Translations under genes and position numbers: made by a program
Shown here: in pieces, positions 41,593-44,435 of the stretch
Position numbering within the stretch: position 1 is the stretch's first letter
How the letters are laid out: each line of letters starts with the position of its first letter
Source of the DNA: an uncultured Pseudomonadota bacterium
GTDB taxonomy: Bacteria > Pseudomonadota > Alphaproteobacteria > UBA9219
Direction: 5' to 3'
DNA: 44,435 nt
Assembly: GCA_903919315.1 (NCBI GenBank)
Contig: CAIXHP010000004.1
Coordinates: 1 to 44,435 of the forward strand
The notes under the pieces: model-generated
The model's input: the letters and a program-made list of their open reading frames with translations, nothing else
What the model was told of the DNA's origin: nothing
Database searches by the model: none

Positions 41593-42598
41593 GAAAAACA
41601 TCAAAGCCCTGACCCAAAAGCACAAAAACCTGATGGCCGCGCGGCCGCTGCCGCCGGAGGTCACGCGCAATCTCGATGCGTGGCTGCGCGTTGAGTTGAC
41701 CTATACCAGCAACGCGATTGAGGGCAACACGCTTTCCCGCGCTGAAACGGCGGTCGTTCTTGAAAAGGGTCTCACGATCTCCGGCAAGCCGCTCAAGGAT
41801 CACCTTGAGGCTACCAACCATGCGGCCGCCTATGATTGGGTGATGGGCCTGGTTAAAAAGAAACCGCACCAAATTGATGAAGGAACAATTCTCGAAATTC
41901 ATCGGCTTGTCTTGACGGGCAGCCACGATGCCGCCGCCGGCAGGTACCGTGACGTGCCCGTGCGCATCGCGGGTTCGCCTGTGATCTTGCCCAACGCGGC
42001 CAAGGTGCCGTCGTTGATGACGCGGTTTTCCGCATGGCTTGCTCGCAGGCCCGACCTTCATCCGGTGGAACTCGCGGCGCGGGCGCACTATCAGCTTGTG
42101 ACGATCCATCCTTTTATGGACGGGAACGGCCGCACAGCGCGGCTTTTGATGAATCTTATCCTTATGCAATCGGGGTATCCGCCCGCGATTATACGGCCCA
42201 AGGATCGACTTCGTTATATTCGCGGACTCGAACTAGCCCAGTTGGGCGGCAGCATCGACGACTTTGATAATTTTATCGGCGAGTCAGCCGAGAAGTCTTT
42301 GGATATTTATCTTAAGGTTCTTGATCAAGAAACGCCGCCGATTCAAGTAAAGGCCAAGAGCGGGAGCCTGATGAAAATTGGCGAACTTGCAAAGCAGACG
42401 GGCGAGACGGTGCCGACGCTTCGCTTTTGGTTGAAAGAGGGTCTGATGGCCTGCGCTCAGCGAACGGAAAGTGGGTATCAGTTGTTTGACAAAACAATGA
42501 TCCAGCGCGCCAAGCAAATCCGTCGCCTTCAGGATAGGCGGTTTTCTATCGCGGAGATTCGAACCCAGATTGGCGCAGAGGGGGGCGCGGAAGATTGA
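41585..42598 (+). CDS. Fic-domain protein fused to a MerR-type DNA-binding domain
   Basis: A 337-residue protein. The Fic core has HPFMDGNGRTAR (175-186), the full HPFx(D/E)GNGRxxR AMP-transfer motif with its catalytic His. The inhibitory alpha-helix motif is TSNAIEGN (41-48), an N-terminal class II arrangement that would block ATP. Residues ~262-325 form a MerR-like winged helix-turn-helix (MKIGELAKQTGETVPTLRFWLKEGL). Fic proteins attach AMP or other groups to protein hydroxyls. The MerR part suggests autoregulation through the inverted repeat over its start. No target or antitoxin gene adjoins it. ATG at 41585 or 41591 are both possible. Confidence 0.9.
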   Translation: MVMKNIKALTQKHKNLMAARPLPPEVTRNLDAWLRVELTYTSNAIEGNTLSRAETAVVLEKGLTISGKPLKDHLEATNHAAAYDWVMGLVKKKPHQIDEGTILEIHRLVLTGSHDAAAGRYRDVPVRIAGSPVILPNAAKVPSLMTRFSAWLARRPDLHPVELAARAHYQLVTIHPFMDGNGRTARLLMNLILMQSGYPPAIIRPKDRLRYIRGLELAQLGGSIDDFDNFIGESAEKSLDIYLKVLDQETPPIQVKAKSGSLMKIGELAKQTGETVPTLRFWLKEGLMACAQRTESGYQLFDKTMIQRAKQIRRLQDRRFSIAEIRTQIGAEGGAED

Positions 42599-42658
42599 TT
42601 GCGGGGTTTATGCCGCAGGCAGTTGGCACTAAGCCATAGGAACATAATAACAAATTGT

Positions 42659-42733
42659 TGGTTGGGGCGGGAGGGATCGAACCTCCGAATGGCGGAATCA
42701 AAATCCGCTGCCTTACCGCTTGGCTACGCCCCA
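42659..42733 (-). tRNA. tRNA-Gln (anticodon TTG)
   Basis: A 75-nt tRNA with encoded CCA. Acceptor TGGGGCG/CGCCCCA, discriminator A, anticodon loop TTTTGAT in a CGGAT/TTCCG-type stem (anticodon TTG, codon CAA), T arm GGAGG-TTCGATC-CCTCC. It lies 60 bases after the fic stop. Confidence 0.96.
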
Positions 42734-42847
42734 ACAGGGTGGTTTTGACAGGTGCTTGTTGGCATTCGCGGCTTCTCCCGTCAAGAGCCGCCTTTCATAG
42801 CCGCTGTTTTGCCTTTGGGCAACCGTTCTTAAAGGGGGTGGGCGTTC

Positions 42848-42863
42848 TTAAGGGGCGGTTAAG
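42848..42863 (+). promoter_or_regulatory. CtrA-like box upstream of the DUF1465 gene
   Basis: TTAA-GGGGCGG-TTAAG matches the CtrA consensus TTAA-N7-TTAAC except for the last base. It is 85 bases upstream of the next start. Further TTAA sequences surround it. Such sites occur by chance, so this is a candidate. Confidence 0.4.
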
Positions 42864-42947
42864 CTTAAGTACACGCGATTTTAAGAATCACCCGCTATGA
42901 CGGTTCTTGGGGAAGAGACTAAAACGACTTCATTCGGGGGATAGACC

Positions 42948-43418
42948 ATGGGCAAAAGCCTTACCTTGCTGGATCGCACGTTTGACGAAGGCGTCGCTTT
43001 GACGATCGAAACGCGCAACTACATCGCTTATCACGAACAGGCGGATCGCCGCGAGTTTGACCTGCCGCAGTGTTTGCAGGTCGGGTACCAGCACACGCGG
43101 GTTTCGGCGCGGCTTATACAGGTTATGACGTGGCTTTTGGCCATGAAGGCCTTGCTCTCCGGCGAAATTTCGCCCGAACAGTTCGCCTCGCCGCAGTATG
43201 TCTTGAGCGGCGGCGAAGACTGCGAAAACCCGTCCGGCTCCGACCTCGCGGAACTGCCGCAGGGCTTGCGGAGCCTGCTGCTGCGCAGCCACGCGCTTTA
43301 TGCCCGCATCCAAAGGCTGGACGCGATGGTGCGCGCCAAACTCGACGCGGGCGAAGTGCCCAACTTCGGCATGATCCAAGGCATCCGCATTCTTGGCGAC
43401 GAAGACCCGGTGGGGTGA
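42948..43418 (+). CDS. DUF1465-family protein
   Basis: A 156-residue cytoplasmic protein. DLPQCLQVGYQHTRVSARLIQVMTWLLAMKALLSGEIS matches DUF1465, a small alphaproteobacterial family of unknown function, and PQGLRSLLLRSHALYARIQRLD continues the helical pattern. ATG at 42948 follows GGGGGATAG. A CtrA-like box lies upstream. Family call from pattern; no experimental role known to me. Confidence 0.82.
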   Translation: MGKSLTLLDRTFDEGVALTIETRNYIAYHEQADRREFDLPQCLQVGYQHTRVSARLIQVMTWLLAMKALLSGEISPEQFASPQYVLSGGEDCENPSGSDLAELPQGLRSLLLRSHALYARIQRLDAMVRAKLDAGEVPNFGMIQGIRILGDEDPVG

Positions 43419-43502
43419 GGGGGGGGGCTGGGAACGGGCGGTTAGGCCACGAGGCTGTGGCGCTTGTTCCAGAGTTTTGGGGGAGCGGAACCAGCCGTTC
43501 GA

Positions 43503-43528
43503 GTCATTCCCGCGCATGCAGGAATGAC
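43503..43528. repeat. REP-like palindrome in a 382-base non-coding gap
   Basis: GTCATTCC/GGAATGAC 8-bp arms around CGCGCATGCA, in the 43419-43800 gap, about 85 bases past the DUF1465 stop. It is a relative of the palindromes at 13852-13946 and 27188-27209. The rest of the gap holds no gene I can support. Confidence 0.7.
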
Positions 43529-43800
43529 GTTCAATGAACAATGGGTTGTTTTGAACTCTCCGTTTTAGGGTGGAGGCTAAACGCGCCGCCTCTTCACGCA
43601 AGGGGCCATCTCCACCACCACCTCACGCGCTTCGTCCGGCCAGTCTTGCTTCGGCGCGGGGGCGGCCTATGAGGGGGGATGCCGCTATGCATCTAAATCA
43701 CACCGACTTTTGCAATAGGCTAATAATTATTTCTTGCGCTAGGCTGCGGGGGATCATACGTTTTTGGGGTGTCTGAACTTCATGTAAGGAAGCGGCAATT

Positions 43801-44301
43801 ATGCGCAATGTTCGACGGTTCTTGCTGGCGTTTCTTATCGCGGGCAGTGTTTATTTGCCTGATGCCGTGGCGGCCCAGCACCCAATCGCAAGCGGCGAGG
43901 ATTTTTGCGCACTCGTAATAAAGCATGCCAATGCAGGAACACTAGAAAAACTGGTGACCGATAAGCTATCAAACGTACAAATTGGGCAACAACGTATGGA
44001 TTTAGAAGCAGGGACAGGGGGTTCGGCGGATGTGCCTTATGTTCAGGCATTAGATGTTCATACACACGCTCCGATAGATATAGATTTGCTTCATGAAAAG
44101 GATGGCGGGGATTATTGGGGTGGGGATAACCTTGGATTCATATCCCAGAACAATATTGTGCAAATCCTCTATTATACAGATTTTCATCACCCTATTTATA
44201 CGATACCTGTGAATGGTGGGGCTTCCTGTCACTTCAAGGTGTTGTCCAAAGAAGTTGTTGGGCTAGGTGCAAAAGAGCCGGAATTGTGTCAGAAGCCATA
44301 G
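43801..44301 (+). CDS. Secreted protein of unknown function
   Basis: A 166-residue protein with a Sec signal peptide (RRFLLAFLIAGSVYL, cleavage near AVAA-Q, residue 25). ATG at 43801 follows AAGGA by 10 bases. The mature part has three cysteines (Cys36, one in GASCHFK, one in ELCQKP), so one disulfide is likely. The body is Asp/His-rich and strand-like. No family recognised. It is A/T-richer than its neighbours and isolated, so it may be recently acquired. Confidence 0.7.
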   Translation: MRNVRRFLLAFLIAGSVYLPDAVAAQHPIASGEDFCALVIKHANAGTLEKLVTDKLSNVQIGQQRMDLEAGTGGSADVPYVQALDVHTHAPIDIDLLHEKDGGDYWGGDNLGFISQNNIVQILYYTDFHHPIYTIPVNGGASCHFKVLSKEVVGLGAKEPELCQKP

Positions 44302-44309
44302 TACCGGAC

Positions 44310-44435
44310 TCATTTTTGAACACCCTGTAATATCAGCATGTTAGGTTGTCTTTTGGGGGCTGAGGGGGCGGTAAAGAATATTTTTTGGGCTTCGTTTTCT
44401 GCTCCGGCGAGGAGCCTTGCGAGAGTTTCGAGGCC
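44310..44435 (-). CDS. C-terminal fragment of a gene cut by the right edge
   Basis: The minus strand is open from the window edge for 41 codons to the TGA at 44310-44312. The fragment includes ETLARLLAGAENEAQKIFFT, a regular amphipathic helix, then a basic tail ending MLILQGVQK. It is convergent with the secreted protein gene, 8 bases apart. Too short to name; coding is likely but not certain. Confidence 0.4.
   Translation of the reverse strand, partial: GLETLARLLAGAENEAQKIFFTAPSAPKRQPNMLILQGVQK

Noticed and set aside
1-44435. CRISPR array, rRNA operon, prophage or transposase
   Set aside because: No regularly spaced direct repeats, no rRNA sequence, and no integrase, transposase or phage structural gene was found on either strand.

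Overview
The window reads as chromosomal DNA of a GC-rich alphaproteobacterium. The signs are a split ruvCAB / ybgC-tolQRAB-pal cluster, a zinc-type L32 gene in rpmF-plsX-fabH, an alphaproteobacterial DUF1465 gene, a Tim44-like secreted protein, and a GTTC-N7-GTTC (alphaproteobacterial LexA-type) box. A DotA/TraY-family gene would fit a Micavibrio- or Rhodospirillales-like lineage, but I cannot fix the genus from sequence alone. No rRNA, CRISPR array, transposase or phage structural gene is visible.

Layout. 1-4.5 kb: leftward operon nadD-rsfS-dotA-like-rlmH; RsfS carries a histone-H1-like tail. 4.7-9.5 kb: a tautomerase, a split ThrE-type exporter (yjjP-yjjB), then an accessory stretch (methyltransferase, phosphoribosyltransferase, small unknown) that is A/T-richer, ends at tRNA-Ser(CGA), and begins with a 34-bp direct repeat of the yjjB 3' end. 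A NERD-domain membrane protein follows. 9.5-19.3 kb: ruvC-ruvA-[dinD-like]-ruvB-[solute-binding protein]-ybgC-[two small opposite-strand genes]-tolQ-tolR-tolA-tolB-pal, a normally compact cluster interrupted at three points; the dinD-like gene has its own LexA-type box. 19.5-22 kb: a DUF4145 gene, two tRNA-Thr 3' relics in direct repeat, and nfeD-qmcA. 22-28 kb: Tim44-like protein, a P-loop kinase-like protein, etfB-etfA, and a locus of two apparently paralogous small membrane proteins with a duplicated, broken copy of the etfB 5' end between them; then tsaD. 28-33 kb: gpsA, a NUDIX hydrolase, a DUF1189 membrane protein, rpmF-plsX-fabH. 33-41 kb: a ChaN/TIKI-like exported protein, degP-rarA, a YeiH-type transporter, and a complete cytochrome bd operon cydP-cydA-cydB-cydX. 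41-44.4 kb: a Fic-MerR fusion with an inverted repeat over its start codon, tRNA-Gln(TTG), DUF1465 with a CtrA-like box, a secreted unknown, and a gene fragment entering from the right edge.

Most of the window is core metabolism and cell-envelope housekeeping (translation, NAD, recombination, Tol-Pal envelope constriction, fatty acid and phospholipid synthesis, respiration). The unusual content lies in the insertions: DotA-like in a ribosome-maturation operon, SOS-controlled DinD-like in ruv, repeat-flanked cargo next to yjjB, tRNA-Thr relics, and the etfB-leader duplication.
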